64,000 bases of DNA from Halomonas elongata DSM 2581 (GCF_000196875.2 NC_014532.2:3720001-3784000); one strand, 5' to 3'. Counted from the stretch's first letter, positions 24,335-33,089 are shown. Translations and numbers: made by a program. Notes: generated from the sequence alone by a model not told the origin.

Positions 24335-26355
24335 GCGCTGTGGTTCCTGTTCATTCGCCGCCGCCGCCGGCGACCAGACACACCGACCGGGGCCGCAGTC
24401 CCAGCCGGGGCATCAAAGAGTGTTGGTTGCGTCAGAGTCTGTTCGAGCGCATCCCAGTCACGCTCGCGCATCACGTGCGTCCGGCTGGAGCGTGCCGCGT
24501 GGAGCGCATAAACCTCGCAGTCCAGCGCCTCGTTGTGGACGCCGGATTTTTTCTGCCATACGCGCTTCCGCGGATTGCGTGGATGTGGCGCCTTGACCTC
24601 GGCGGTCAGCTGCTGCCAGTAATCGGCGCGAACGCTTCGGTACCAGTGCATCCGTCCAGGGCCTGAGCCATGCAAATGGATGCGGGCCTCGAGGATGAGG
24701 TCCTTGGCCTTGTGCGTACCGACGATGAACGGGCGAAGCCCGAACTTGTCGGCTTTGGTGTTGGCCCGGTTGGTGTCGTCGGAGATCTTCGGTCGACTGA
24801 AAATCTCGCGATTCTCACTGTTCACCGAGGCTCCCTTGACGGCCATGACCCCATGCCGCTGACGCGCGCGGACGTAGTGGTAGACGGAGTCACTGGTCTG
24901 CCCATCCGAGCTGTCGACGCCCACGGCCGCGACACGCAACGTGGCGCCGCTGTCGTGCTCGAACCCGGTAGTCAGCAGGCTGTCCAGCTCATTCCAGACC
25001 GGGTCGGCCTTGTCGATGGGATTGCCATAGAGCTCACCCCAGTAGACCAGCCAGCTCTCCTCGCCGCGTCCCCAAGCGCGAATGATCACCGCCAGACGAT
25101 CGTGTTGGACGTCGACTCCGGCCGTGAGCAGCAACCCTCCACGCGGGACCGTCTTCTCGGCGTAGTCTTCGGCCCGATCCTGCAGCTCGTCGACCTCGGG
25201 CGTGTCCCCCTTGAACTCGTAGGGCAAGCCCATCGAGCTGTTGGTGAACACGATCAAGTCGCTGAAGTCGCCCTCGTCCGCCGCGTGCTTGGCCGACAGC
25301 CACTTCTCCATGAGTCGCGCGAAACGCGAGTCCGGGAAGGTACTGAGCAACTCATTCATGTAATAGCCGGCAATGCCCCGAAACTGGGCCATGGCCACCC
25401 ATTCCCCGCGGCGCAGATTGGCGTTTTTCTGCTGATCGTTCCATTCGCCGCCGCAATGCGGGCACGCGTAGATGGTGCGCTCCGGTTGATAACTGCCGTA
25501 CACCGGGTGCCGTTGGTCCGGGTCCGTCGGGCAGACCAGGTTGTCGAACGACAGTTCGTGGTGTTCGCCACAGTGATGGCACGGCACCATGCAGCGGCGT
25601 TGATCGCTATGCTGCATCTCGGCTTCGATCGACGAGATGCCGGCGATGGTCGGCGTGCCTCCGATGATGTACTTCTTCCGGCCTCGACCGTAGGTTTTCC
25701 CCCGTTCCTTGAGTAGCAGAATCGAGTCGCCTTGCCCTTTCAGGTTGAGGTTGCAGTCATCTGGCTCTTCGACGAAGCCTCGAGGACTCGGCGTCGACTT
25801 CACCGATGCCGGCGAGTTCGAGCCGACCAGCTTCAGAAAGCCGCCAGGGAACCGCTTGAACTGCTGGCGTTGCTGTAACTTGCGCGAACGCAGGTCGATC
25901 TTGTTGCGTAGCCGAGGTGTGGCCTCGACCATGGGTTCGAATTTCTCGGCGACGTATTCCTTGGCCGCCCCATCCTTGGGGAACAACCCGATAACCGGTG
26001 AAGGGTCGACGTCGATCCAGCGCCCCAGCGCATTACCCAGCACGCCGGATGTCCATGCCACCTGGGCTGATTTCTGGCAGCACACCTCTTCGACATTCGG
26101 GTCGTCCAGCGCTTCGAGCGGACCACCTGGGAGTGCCAACGCCGGCGTCACGTGGATGCTGTACTTGCCAGGCCTGGCCGTCTCGACCTCGCTCATCCAG
26201 CGATGCTTGTTCGCCCACTCCAGGGTGGTGATGTTCTCGGGCGGGGCAAACTGCCGAGCCAGATTACGAGTCCAGCGCTTCGCGTTCCTCTTCAAGCGTG
26301 CTCGCATCTTCGTCTCCAGACGGTTCGCCTGGCTCGATGTCATCGCTTGGGTCAT
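24331..26355 (-). CDS. Terminase large subunit (gpA family)
   Basis: A 674-residue protein. N-terminal ATPase: EVCCQKSAQVAWTSGVLGNALGRWI is the deviant Walker A region of gpA-type terminases. A zinc-like cluster CMVPCHHCGEHHELSF...CPHCGGEW is present. The nuclease region has TAGVDVQHDRLAVIIRAWGRGEESWLVYWG with conserved acidic residues. gpA-type enzymes cut at cos and package by ATP hydrolysis. The start overlaps the small-subunit gene by 92 nt; a few in-frame ATGs exist. Confidence 0.93.
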   Translation of the reverse strand: MTQAMTSSQANRLETKMRARLKRNAKRWTRNLARQFAPPENITTLEWANKHRWMSEVETARPGKYSIHVTPALALPGGPLEALDDPNVEEVCCQKSAQVAWTSGVLGNALGRWIDVDPSPVIGLFPKDGAAKEYVAEKFEPMVEATPRLRNKIDLRSRKLQQRQQFKRFPGGFLKLVGSNSPASVKSTPSPRGFVEEPDDCNLNLKGQGDSILLLKERGKTYGRGRKKYIIGGTPTIAGISSIEAEMQHSDQRRCMVPCHHCGEHHELSFDNLVCPTDPDQRHPVYGSYQPERTIYACPHCGGEWNDQQKNANLRRGEWVAMAQFRGIAGYYMNELLSTFPDSRFARLMEKWLSAKHAADEGDFSDLIVFTNSSMGLPYEFKGDTPEVDELQDRAEDYAEKTVPRGGLLLTAGVDVQHDRLAVIIRAWGRGEESWLVYWGELYGNPIDKADPVWNELDSLLTTGFEHDSGATLRVAAVGVDSSDGQTSDSVYHYVRARQRHGVMAVKGASVNSENREIFSRPKISDDTNRANTKADKFGLRPFIVGTHKAKDLILEARIHLHGSGPGRMHWYRSVRADYWQQLTAEVKAPHPRNPRKRVWQKKSGVHNEALDCEVYALHAARSSRTHVMRERDWDALEQTLTQPTLFDAPAGTAAPVGVSGRRRRRRMNRNHSA

Positions 26356-26857
26356 AGTGGCTCAGTGTCGTCAGAGCGGCTTCGACGTGACGACGGATGA
26401 TCGACACGTCGACCTCGTCGCCCATGATGGCGGTCAGTTCCGCCGCCAGTGCGTCGGGCATGTTGAACAGCATCTCGGCGCGCGCGGCCTCGACCATGGC
26501 GGCGTACTCAACATCCAGGTCTTCCGGCATGACCAGAACGGCATCTTCCTTGAGCATGTCGCGTTCGAGCTGGTCGCCACGCAAACGGTCCAGTCGATCC
26601 TTGGCCGACTCTCGGCTCGCCTCGGCCGCCCGAGCCAGCATCCACTCAATGGCCTCCCCGACGCTGTACCGGTTGCTACCGCCACGACCGGCAGAGTGCA
26701 GCACCGGCATCCCGTCCTTCTGCCAGTCGGTCAGCGACCGCTCGGAGATTCCGAGTATCTCGGCCAGGTTTCGCTTGTTGGCTTCATCGGGATAGCCAGC
26801 TTCACGCCAGTTGGTCATCGCCTGGCAGCAAGCCTGGAGCAGTTCCGATGCCGTCAT
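26264..26857 (-). CDS. Terminase small subunit (Nu1-like)
   Basis: A 197-residue protein. Residues 25-65 form a winged-helix/MerR-like HTH (NKRNLAEILGISERSLTDWQKDGMP), the cos-binding domain of Nu1-type small subunits. A helical middle (ARAAEASRESAKDRLDRLRGDQLERDML) and acidic C-terminus follow, the latter overlapping the large-subunit gene. It is the first gene of the leftward head operon. Confidence 0.88.
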   Translation of the reverse strand: MTASELLQACCQAMTNWREAGYPDEANKRNLAEILGISERSLTDWQKDGMPVLHSAGRGGSNRYSVGEAIEWMLARAAEASRESAKDRLDRLRGDQLERDMLKEDAVLVMPEDLDVEYAAMVEAARAEMLFNMPDALAAELTAIMGDEVDVSIIRRHVEAALTTLSHYDPSDDIEPGEPSGDEDASTLEEEREALDS

Positions 26858-27061
26858 GGGAGATCAACTCGCTGAAAAGTAAGGAAGCCTTGGCGAAAAT
26901 TCAGCTGCACGAATTCTGCGCTGCTGCGGCCCCGTATAGGCCTGTCCCCTTCCCGGGAGGACCCGTGCCACGATCCGCGCCCGATGAGAGACCGCGCTCG
27001 ACCCTGCAGCCAGCTGTAGATACGATTAGTTATCATCCATACGCTACGGAAGGCGCAACCT
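26858..27061. other. Intergenic region; likely cos and late-gene regulatory region
   Basis: A 204-bp gap between the divergent terS and the membrane-protein gene. A Nu1/gpA terminase implies a cos site, which normally lies just before terS. The stretch has a GC-rich part (around 26935-27000, with CTTCCCGGGAGGACCCG) that would suit cosN/cosB, but the cut site cannot be assigned from sequence alone. Confidence 0.35.
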
Positions 27062-27832
27062 ATGCAAGACGGCAACAAATTCGATCCCAGATCCTGGGTA
27101 CTCTCCAATCTCAGCCTGATCGAACGAGCCTGGGAAGCCCAGTGGGCACTACGGCTGACTCAGGCCGTACTGTTCTTCGATATCGCGATGCGCCTAACCG
27201 GTTCACCCGGACTAGTGGACTGGAACTCATCTACACAGACCATCACAGGTCATCTCGGCTTCATCCTAATTACCTTCGCAGCCTTCACTCTCAGCATGTC
27301 CATCGTTGTTCCGATCACGATGCCAATCCTCGAGCTACTGCTTTTGATCCCAGGTATCAAATGGCTCTTCACCACCGATGATGAGACATACCATCGACCG
27401 GGACGGCCTTACCGATGTGTATCAATCAGCGATCTAGAGAACGAAGCCGGTCGCCGAAATGATCCAGCACTGTATGAGTTGGCCGAAGCGGAAAGCGAAA
27501 AACGCACATCACAATCCAGAGCTCAGTTCGGGTTGATAGTAACCCTGACCGGGACGCTGGTACTGACAACCCTTAACGCGTTTCCCTTCCTTATCACTAT
27601 TCCAGGAGGCACGATCCTCAATGAGATGATGAATTACCTCGGTTATTACAAGGCCGGTTTCGTGATAGGAATTCTCATCGCTAGCATGCTTGGCATAATA
27701 CTCAACACAATGATTAATCAACATCGCCAGCACTGGGTTCGACATCCGCAATTACATAAAGAACTTGAGGCTAAACGACGAGCCGAACTCGGGGAAGGAC
27801 TTGCCTTCCGCAACCGATTCACCGAGCAATGA
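27062..27832 (+). CDS. Multi-pass membrane protein, accessory gene
   Basis: A 256-residue protein with about four or five transmembrane segments: LRLTQAVLFFDIAMRLTG, GHLGFILITFAAFTLSMSI, MPILELLLLIPGIKWLF, QFGLIVTLTGTLVLTTL, and AGFVIGILIASMLGIIL. A hydrophilic loop (TDDETYHRPGRPYRC...ESEKRTSQSR) lies between the third and fourth. It is on the opposite strand to all neighbours (lysis genes and terminases), preceded by GGAAGG, and it is convergent with Rz1. This is the layout of a lysogen-expressed moron. A superinfection exclusion role is possible (inference); no family is recognised. Confidence 0.7.
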   Translation: MQDGNKFDPRSWVLSNLSLIERAWEAQWALRLTQAVLFFDIAMRLTGSPGLVDWNSSTQTITGHLGFILITFAAFTLSMSIVVPITMPILELLLLIPGIKWLFTTDDETYHRPGRPYRCVSISDLENEAGRRNDPALYELAEAESEKRTSQSRAQFGLIVTLTGTLVLTTLNAFPFLITIPGGTILNEMMNYLGYYKAGFVIGILIASMLGIILNTMINQHRQHWVRHPQLHKELEAKRRAELGEGLAFRNRFTEQ

Positions 27833-27848
27833 ACCAGGGAACAACACG

Positions 27849-28127
27849 TTATTCTCTCTCAAGCTCGACACCCACCAACTCCACCACGGCAGCGCGGTCC
27901 GCGTTGGCCCGCCGCCGCAATGACTCATAGTCAGCGAGTAGCTGCAGCAGATCCCGATTGTGGGTCATCTCCGACCGGCTCGGGGCCGGCAGTGGCTCCA
28001 CCAGATGCGGCGGCACCTCCGGCGTCACTATCACCGGAACCTTCACCGTCTTCGGCTGGGAGCCGGCGCAGCCACTCACGAGCAGCAGAAGGCACGAACT
28101 GATCAGCCCAATCAGCAGTCTCGGCAT
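27849..28127 (-). CDS. Rz1-like spanin lipoprotein
   Basis: A 92-residue protein with a signal peptide and lipobox (MPRLLIGLISSCLLLLVSGC) at residue 20, followed by a Pro-rich stretch (VPVIVTPEVPPHLVEPLPAPS). It is the outer-membrane partner of Rz. The gene starts inside rz in a different frame and extends 82 nt past rz's stop. The C-terminus is helical (LLQLLADYESLRRRANADRAAV). Confidence 0.85.
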   Translation of the reverse strand: MPRLLIGLISSCLLLLVSGCAGSQPKTVKVPVIVTPEVPPHLVEPLPAPSRSEMTHNRDLLQLLADYESLRRRANADRAAVVELVGVELERE

Positions 28128-28416
28128 CGGTACGCTCCAGGTCTCGGGCTGCCTGCCGCATGAGGTCGACGATCTCGCCCTCACGCTGCAGCCGTTCATC
28201 GCGATCTCGCAGGGCAGCGGTCATCTGTTCCATCTGCCGCTTCTGCCACTGCTGGTGAGCCAGCAGGATCTCCGCCCGCTCCTGGGCGCGGGTCAGCTGC
28301 GCCTCGGTCTCGCTGAGTTGCGCGGCATACTGCCGGGCCTGCATGCCGGCATAGACCGCCACGCCGATCAGCACACCCAGCAGCCAAGGCGTGGCGCTAC
28401 GGAGCAACGCAATCAT
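27931..28416 (-). CDS. Rz-like inner-membrane spanin
   Basis: A 161-residue protein with an N-terminal membrane anchor (MIALLRSATPWLLGVLIGVAVYAG) and a long coiled coil (LSETEAQLTRAQERAEILLAHQQWQKRQ), as for Rz. Its C-terminus is Gly/Ala-rich because it overlaps rz1. Rz and Rz1 fuse inner and outer membranes at lysis. ATGA-type overlap with the holin gene (28413-28416). Confidence 0.85.
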   Translation of the reverse strand: MIALLRSATPWLLGVLIGVAVYAGMQARQYAAQLSETEAQLTRAQERAEILLAHQQWQKRQMEQMTAALRDRDERLQREGEIVDLMRQAARDLERTDAETADWADQFVPSAAREWLRRLPAEDGEGSGDSDAGGAAASGGATAGPEPVGDDPQSGSAAATR

Positions 28417-28763
28417 TTGCGCCCCCGGAGCAAGAGCGTCTCGAGGATTGTCGCCGCATGGCCCCGAATCCACTCGGTACCGAGGAAGCCGACTGCTGCC
28501 CCAACGGTAACGGCCAGCTTCTGGTTCAACCCGAAATACTCCAGCACCGGCACCAGGGCCAGCGTCAGGCAGCCGCACAGCACGGCTTCGAGGATCGACT
28601 TGATGGGCTTGCCGCCGCCCTGCAGGCCACGCACCAAAGCCACAATGCACGCCATGCCGGCGGCATAGATCTGCGGCCAAACACTCGCCAACAGCCCGAT
28701 CAGGGCCTGCCAGTTGTTGGGGTCCTTATCGGGGCCAGGCATATCGCCTCTCATACGTTTCAT
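28413..28763 (-). CDS. Holin
   Basis: A 116-residue protein with hydrophobic segments WQALIGLLASVWPQIYAAGMACIVALVRG, ILEAVLCGCLTLALVPVLEYFGL, and LAVTVGAAVGFLGTEWI (three TM helices, lambda-type class I layout), and a charged C-terminus (ILETLLLRGRK). It forms the membrane lesion that releases the endolysin. The family is holin of the lambda/phage HOL3 type by pattern. Located between endolysin and Rz genes. Confidence 0.85.
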   Translation of the reverse strand: MKRMRGDMPGPDKDPNNWQALIGLLASVWPQIYAAGMACIVALVRGLQGGGKPIKSILEAVLCGCLTLALVPVLEYFGLNQKLAVTVGAAVGFLGTEWIRGHAATILETLLLRGRK

Positions 28764-28794
28764 GGGCACCTCGCGGGCGACCCTGCGTCGTGGG

Positions 28795-29373
28795 TTATCT
28801 CTTATCGTCTCGAGCGTGCTCGGCGATGACCCGAGCCAGCCGGTCAGCCAACACCTCGCGATGCAGCATGTACTGTTGGAGATCGCCGGCGTTGGTGAGG
28901 AAGAACAGCTCGTGGATGATGCCGCCACCATCGCTGACGAAGGCCAGTCGGTGGTGCTGGCCGGCGTCCTCCGGCTTTGTTCCACGGCTGGCAATGCCGA
29001 GGACCGCAGCCGTTACCTCACAGAGCCGGCCTGCCAACGGATACGCCGAGCGACGCGACAGCGTCTCGGTACCGGTGGCCGCCGGGGTCGCGGCATTGCA
29101 GTGGAACTCGATGGCAATGTCAGCGCCGGCGGCGATCTTGACCGCCTCGCGCAACGGCAGGTTATCGCCGGCATCGCCATCGGTAAGATGCCGGATGCCC
29201 TGGCGGGCCAGCGCCTGGCTCAACAGGTCGCGGAACTCCAGGACGATCTCCGCCTCGGTCACGCCGCGGGCAACGGCACCGGGATCGGTGTCACTATGGC
29301 CCGCACTGATCATCACGGTATGCGCCTGCGGCGCCGTTTTCGGTACAGCCGCAACCTCAGTGACCCAGCCCAT
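28795..29373 (-). CDS. Endolysin, N-acetylmuramoyl-L-alanine amidase (Amidase_3 type)
   Basis: A 192-residue protein with Amidase_3 zinc-ligand pattern: VMISAGHSDTDPGA (His), FRDLLSQALARQGI, AIEFHCNAATP (His), and GGGIIHELFFLTNAGDLQ with catalytic Glu. It hydrolyses the peptide-glycan amide bond. No signal peptide or SAR-type anchor is seen, so release should depend on the holin. ATG at 29373 follows GGAGG. Enzyme class is well supported. Confidence 0.88.
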   Translation of the reverse strand: MGWVTEVAAVPKTAPQAHTVMISAGHSDTDPGAVARGVTEAEIVLEFRDLLSQALARQGIRHLTDGDAGDNLPLREAVKIAAGADIAIEFHCNAATPAATGTETLSRRSAYPLAGRLCEVTAAVLGIASRGTKPEDAGQHHRLAFVSDGGGIIHELFFLTNAGDLQQYMLHREVLADRLARVIAEHARDDKR

Positions 29374-29407
29374 GCAACACCTCCAGATAAGTGCCGCCCG
29401 AAGGCGG

Positions 29408-29424
29408 CGCCGCCCACCACGGCG
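29408..29424 (+). repeat. Inverted-orientation copy of the CCCACCA hairpin
   Basis: CGCCG-CCCACCA-CGGCG reads as a 5-bp stem with the CCCACCA loop on the rightward strand, 35-50 bp upstream of the endolysin start. On the leftward late mRNA the loop would read TGGTGGG, so orientation is opposite to the other copies and it could be a chance or decayed copy. Confidence 0.4.
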
Positions 29425-29450
29425 GGAGTAACTCGGTGCGTCAGAGGCGC

Positions 29451-29484
29451 CCAAACGAAAGCGCCCCAGCGCGAGGCCGGGGCG
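29451..29484 (-). terminator. Terminator in the Q-to-lysis gap (tR'-like)
   Basis: Leftward: CGCCCC-GGCCTCGCGCT-GGGGCG then CTTTCGTTT. It is in the 266-bp gap between the Q-like gene and the endolysin, the place where Q of lambdoid phages acts on a promoter-proximal terminator. A late promoter (pR'-like) is expected nearby but I cannot place it with confidence. Confidence 0.6.
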
Positions 29485-29639
29485 AATGCAGGGTGCTTCA
29501 GGTGAGAGAGACCAATCAGGCGCAACTATCTGACGGTAGCTATATGGTGGGCGACGAGTGCGGTGGCAACAAGCGGGTGGTAATGCCAACGCCGCAATAC
29601 GCAGGGAGAACGACCGCAGGTCGCCTTAATACGATGTGT

Positions 29640-30020
29640 TCATGCGCGGGTTTGCTTCCTCAGTTGATCGCCCAGCACCGACTGCAACGCTTCATGCAGG
29701 CGGTCCAGCCGGTCATAGTACGTCCGGCGAGCGATCCCAAGCCGACGCGCCTTCTCATCGCTGTACCCATTCCAACGGTAGTGCTCATGGGCCAGCACCT
29801 GGTGGCGGTCATCGAGCTGCTGGAGGGCCTGTTCGATCTGCCACGCCAACTCGTCCATCTCGCCCAGGTTGAGCGGGTCGCGGCTGCCCTTCGGGCCGCT
29901 CGAGCGTGGCGGAATGCCCCCGAACTCGACCATCTTGCCAATAGGCGAGCACTGGCGCATACCCTGCCCTCGATGCTGGTCGGCCCAGTGCTTCAGCAGC
30001 TCGTCCATTCTCGCAATCAT
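29640..30020 (-). CDS. Q-like late antiterminator
   Basis: A 126-residue protein (MIARMDELLKHWADQHRGQG...). Residues 75-112 (HEHYRWNGYSDEKARRLGIARRTYYDRLDRLHEAL) form an HTH of the phage antitermination Q / DUF1133-like kind, related to sigma region 4. Placed just before the lysis cassette, like lambda Q. The start lies next to a stem-loop leader (30021-30063). Confidence 0.8.
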   Translation of the reverse strand: MIARMDELLKHWADQHRGQGMRQCSPIGKMVEFGGIPPRSSGPKGSRDPLNLGEMDELAWQIEQALQQLDDRHQVLAHEHYRWNGYSDEKARRLGIARRTYYDRLDRLHEALQSVLGDQLRKQTRA

Positions 30021-30063
30021 GTGGTGTGCTCCTTTCGTGGTGGTCAGGCCTGGTGGGCGGCCT
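30021..30063 (-). promoter_or_regulatory. Hairpin leader element of the Q-like gene
   Basis: On the coding strand: AGGCC-GCCCACCA-GGCCT (stem-loop), then GACCACCACG, AAAGGAG and CACACCAC directly before ATG. The part after the stem matches the leader at 39473-39500 almost exactly, although the two genes are unrelated. It appears to be a start-associated regulatory element. Confidence 0.75.
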
Positions 30064-30293
30064 CTGTCGGAACGTCTGACGGTCTGTCGGAATATCTGTC
30101 TGATTAATTTCCTATTATCTTTCAGATAGTTACTTCATTATTCAGACAGTCAGACAGAATATATAAGGGGTTAGTCGTGTGCGTACGCGCGCGCATGGGC
30201 TACTGGGAAAATCAGCGTCGGACTGTCGGAAACCGCGTGGTTGAGGCAATCCTGCGTCTGAAAGTCCGTCTGATGGTCTGTCTGACTGTCGGA
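30063..30293. repeat. Iteron-like cluster of CTGTCKGA repeats, candidate replication origin
   Basis: TCTGTCGGA or its variants (CTGTCTGA, TCTGACGG, TTCAGACAG and complements) occur at 30063, 30075, 30083, 30095, 30121, 30141, 30150, 30221, 30256, 30264, 30276 and 30285, in both orientations. An AT-rich core (about 30104-30146) separates the groups. The cluster lies just 3' of the helicase gene, a position often used for phage origins. Confidence 0.6.
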
Positions 30294-30294
30294 C

Positions 30295-31752
30295 TCACTG
30301 GCGAGCGCCCTCGTCGGATTTCAGCTCGAGCTTGAAACGGAAGGTCCTCGCCTGCTCGGCCGCATGGTCAGGCCAGCCTGCCTTGCCAATCCGGTCAGCC
30401 TGCTCAGGGGGCACGAACAGCCGAGTCGTCTTGAACTCACCGTTCGTCGCTGGGTATCGAATGTCTCGTCGATCGCGCATCAGATCTCGAGCCACTTCAT
30501 CGCAGAACCATCGCTGCTTGGTCTTGAACTCATTGGTATTCTCGCACCATCGCAGGAAGGCCTTCCACAGGTCGGCCACCGCCACCACCCCATAGGGCAG
30601 CCCCAGGTCACCCGCTCGCCACTCATGGACGAAGAACCGTGCAGGTGACAAGCTCGAATCGATCAGGCGCTGCTTGGCGTCCGACAACGGCGGCTTGGTA
30701 TGCGGCTTGTAGTCGGCCAGGTCGAGGTCCAGAAGGTAGCGGTAGAAGCATTCCACGCCGCCCTGGTCGATCTCCTCGGCCAAGGCCTCGAAGTACTCCG
30801 GTGGCGGCACGTCCTCCACATGGAGCACGAAGTAGCGTCGGTCGCCCAGGTCCAGCTCCAGAGGGACGGTCGAGTTGGAGAGGAACACGAAGTTCACATG
30901 GTTGCGCTCGCTGCGCAGAGGCATGTTCTTCTCGTTGATCTGCAACTCCTCCCCGGTCACCACATGCTTGAGCACGCCCTTGTAGTGGGCCTTCTCCGCC
31001 CGGCTGACCACCTCCTCGGCCAGGGCGAACAGTCGGCGCGACTGCCAGCCCGTGAACTGGCTCTCCAACTGGGCCTGGCCGATCGTGATGCCGTACTCGC
31101 CATAGATGCGCTTGAGGATGCCCTCGAACAGCAGCGACTTACCGGTGCCCTCCGAGCCGTGAACCAGTACCGCCGTGGCCATCTTCGTACCCGGTTTCTG
31201 CAGCGGCAGGGCCATCCACTTCAGCAGCCAGAAGAACTCCTCTTGCCGGTACCCGCAAAGCCGCCACACATGGCCGAGGATCCGCTCGCAGCCTGCCCGG
31301 CCCCTGGCGTCTGGCTCCATCTTGAAGCCATCGTAGAGGTTCACCGACAGCCGTGGGTCCACCGTCTCGGCGGGATCGAACACCACCTCCTCGGCGATCA
31401 TCCGCCACGGGTGGTCCTGCCACTCCTTGAATGTCTCGCGACCGACTGCCTCTCGAACGTGCGGCACGCGGATCAACTTCCGCCGCAGCCCATCCCATAT
31501 CAGGTCGGTGCCATAGATCAGCCGGAAGTGGTTGAGCATGTCCTCCTTGCGGACACGAACTCCATAGGGGCTATCCTCCCCTTCCCCCTCCGGCGGGTGT
31601 GGGAGCGCGCTGGGGTCATCCTCAACCTGGTCACCGCACGCCCGGGAGGGGGCCACGGGGAGGGCCGCATCATTGGCTGCCTGGAGAGACGCATTGATCC
31701 TGTCACGCACGGCATCCAGCCCTTGCGCGACATGCAGGTCATTAAAATCCAT
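30295..31752 (-). CDS. Replicative helicase / D5-type primase-helicase
   Basis: A 485-residue SF3-like helicase. Walker A VLVHGSEGTGKSLLFEGIL, followed by the B-like and sensor region (LFALAEEVVSRAEKAHYKGVLKHVVTGEE; NHVNFVFLSNSTVPLELDLGDRRYFVLHVED), matches P4-type or DUF5906 primase-helicases. It probably unwinds DNA at the phage origin. It pairs with the upstream primase gene (stop/start overlap). Confidence 0.88.
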   Translation of the reverse strand: MDFNDLHVAQGLDAVRDRINASLQAANDAALPVAPSRACGDQVEDDPSALPHPPEGEGEDSPYGVRVRKEDMLNHFRLIYGTDLIWDGLRRKLIRVPHVREAVGRETFKEWQDHPWRMIAEEVVFDPAETVDPRLSVNLYDGFKMEPDARGRAGCERILGHVWRLCGYRQEEFFWLLKWMALPLQKPGTKMATAVLVHGSEGTGKSLLFEGILKRIYGEYGITIGQAQLESQFTGWQSRRLFALAEEVVSRAEKAHYKGVLKHVVTGEELQINEKNMPLRSERNHVNFVFLSNSTVPLELDLGDRRYFVLHVEDVPPPEYFEALAEEIDQGGVECFYRYLLDLDLADYKPHTKPPLSDAKQRLIDSSLSPARFFVHEWRAGDLGLPYGVVAVADLWKAFLRWCENTNEFKTKQRWFCDEVARDLMRDRRDIRYPATNGEFKTTRLFVPPEQADRIGKAGWPDHAAEQARTFRFKLELKSDEGARQ

Positions 31753-32789
31753 CAGGCTGCCTCCGTGCGCTCAGTCGTCGGGAACACCGCCACGGCACCC
31801 AGCGCCTCGGCCACCTGCTCGGCCTTGCGCCGGCCGGGATTGTTGGCCACCTCCGGGTCATCATCCCCGCAGATCACCAGTTGAGCATCCGGGTACAGAT
31901 TGCGCAGCAGCGCCGCCACCCGAGCCAGGTTGCCGGCATCCAGTGCCACGGCCACCGGCCAGCCCATCGCCGCGTGAATGCTCGCCGCTGTGGCATAACC
32001 TTCGGCCACACCGATCAATGGCGCGCCCTCCGGCTCGCCGAGCATGTGCCATAGCCCAGCCTTGCGGCCGTACTTAGGGAACAACTTGGTGCCGTTTTCC
32101 TTGATGACCTGCAGCGAGTGCACCGTCCCCTCGACATCGCGCAGCGGGATGATCAGGTCGCTCTGCTGGATGCGCAGGAACGACACGTGATCCGGCCGAG
32201 GCTTGGGCAGCTCATCGAAGAAGCGCTTCACTTCCTCGCCGGCCCATACGTTGGTCATCTGAGCCCGGTCGTCGATGCTGATCACCAGCGCGCAGCGCGG
32301 GAACCACACGCCGTGCGCCCCCACCTGCTTGTGCTCTAGGTAGGGCGAACGTCCCTGGTCGCGGCAGTGGTGCTGCAGCACATGCCGGCAGGCCATGCCC
32401 ACCGCCCGCTGCATCGCCGCCCGGCGTTCTTCGTCGGCCTCGATCTCGGCCTCGCGCGCCTTGCGCCGTTCCTCCGCTTCGGCCTTGAGCCGCCGGCGAT
32501 CCTCGGCACTCATCTCGCGGCGCTCACGCTGCCAACCACCGGCCTGCGCGAGTTTTATGATGGTCCCCAGGCGCACATGGCCGGGTGTCAGGCTGCGCCA
32601 TACGCTCTTCGCATCCGCTGCCTTGTAGCTCTCCGCCTGCTGACTCCACTCGTCCCAGGCCGCGAAACCGTCGTCGCCATATTCCGTCTTGCAGGCGTTG
32701 CCCACATTGACCCAGGTCTCACGATCGTCAGCAGGGATGTACTGCAGGGCCAGGCGGAGCTCGTCGAATGTCAGGGGATCATGCTGCAT
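31752..32789 (-). CDS. Primase with PriCT and Toprim domains
   Basis: A 345-residue protein: residues 1-90 a PriCT_2-like domain (DELRLALQYIPADDRETWVNVGNACKTEYGDDGFAAWDEWSQQ), a basic coiled coil (SAEDRRRLKAEAEERRKAREAE), a zinc/DNA-binding part, then a Toprim-type fold (LIGVAEGYATAASIHAAMGWPVAVALDAGNL; LVICGDDDPEVANN). It synthesises primers for phage replication with the adjacent helicase. Confidence 0.88.
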   Translation of the reverse strand: MQHDPLTFDELRLALQYIPADDRETWVNVGNACKTEYGDDGFAAWDEWSQQAESYKAADAKSVWRSLTPGHVRLGTIIKLAQAGGWQRERREMSAEDRRRLKAEAEERRKAREAEIEADEERRAAMQRAVGMACRHVLQHHCRDQGRSPYLEHKQVGAHGVWFPRCALVISIDDRAQMTNVWAGEEVKRFFDELPKPRPDHVSFLRIQQSDLIIPLRDVEGTVHSLQVIKENGTKLFPKYGRKAGLWHMLGEPEGAPLIGVAEGYATAASIHAAMGWPVAVALDAGNLARVAALLRNLYPDAQLVICGDDDPEVANNPGRRKAEQVAEALGAVAVFPTTERTEAA

Positions 32790-32828
32790 GGCGCACCTCC
32801 TGGCCCATCAAACGATACCCATCTTGCG

Positions 32829-33089
32829 CTACGCAGCCGGCCGGACCTTCGCCACCATGTCCTTCGCCGCATCGACGTGCAGCCACGTCGCCTCGCCATC
32901 TTCCACGACAGTGGTTTCGGCATTGGTCAACACCAGGCACCCACCTGGAATGCTGTCCAGATCCGCGACCGATGGCGATCGACCGTCCCACTCGCCGACG
33001 ACATAGCTCAAGCGATAAAGACGGGTCAGCGGCTCCACCAGCCTGGATTTGCCCGATCCTTGTTCGCCATACACAATCAGAACGCTCAT
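32829..33089 (-). CDS. Small P-loop protein
   Basis: An 86-residue protein with a Walker A motif near the start (MSVLIVYGEQGSGKSRLVEPLTRLYRL), but no clear Walker B (the remainder is WDGRSPSVADLDSIPGGCLVLTNAETTVV). This looks like a very small or truncated P-loop NTPase. Start at 33089 follows GGAGGT with a 7-nt gap. It lies before the primase gene, so it may act in replication. It might also be a remnant of a larger ATPase. Confidence 0.6.
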   Translation of the reverse strand: MSVLIVYGEQGSGKSRLVEPLTRLYRLSYVVGEWDGRSPSVADLDSIPGGCLVLTNAETTVVEDGEATWLHVDAAKDMVAKVRPAA

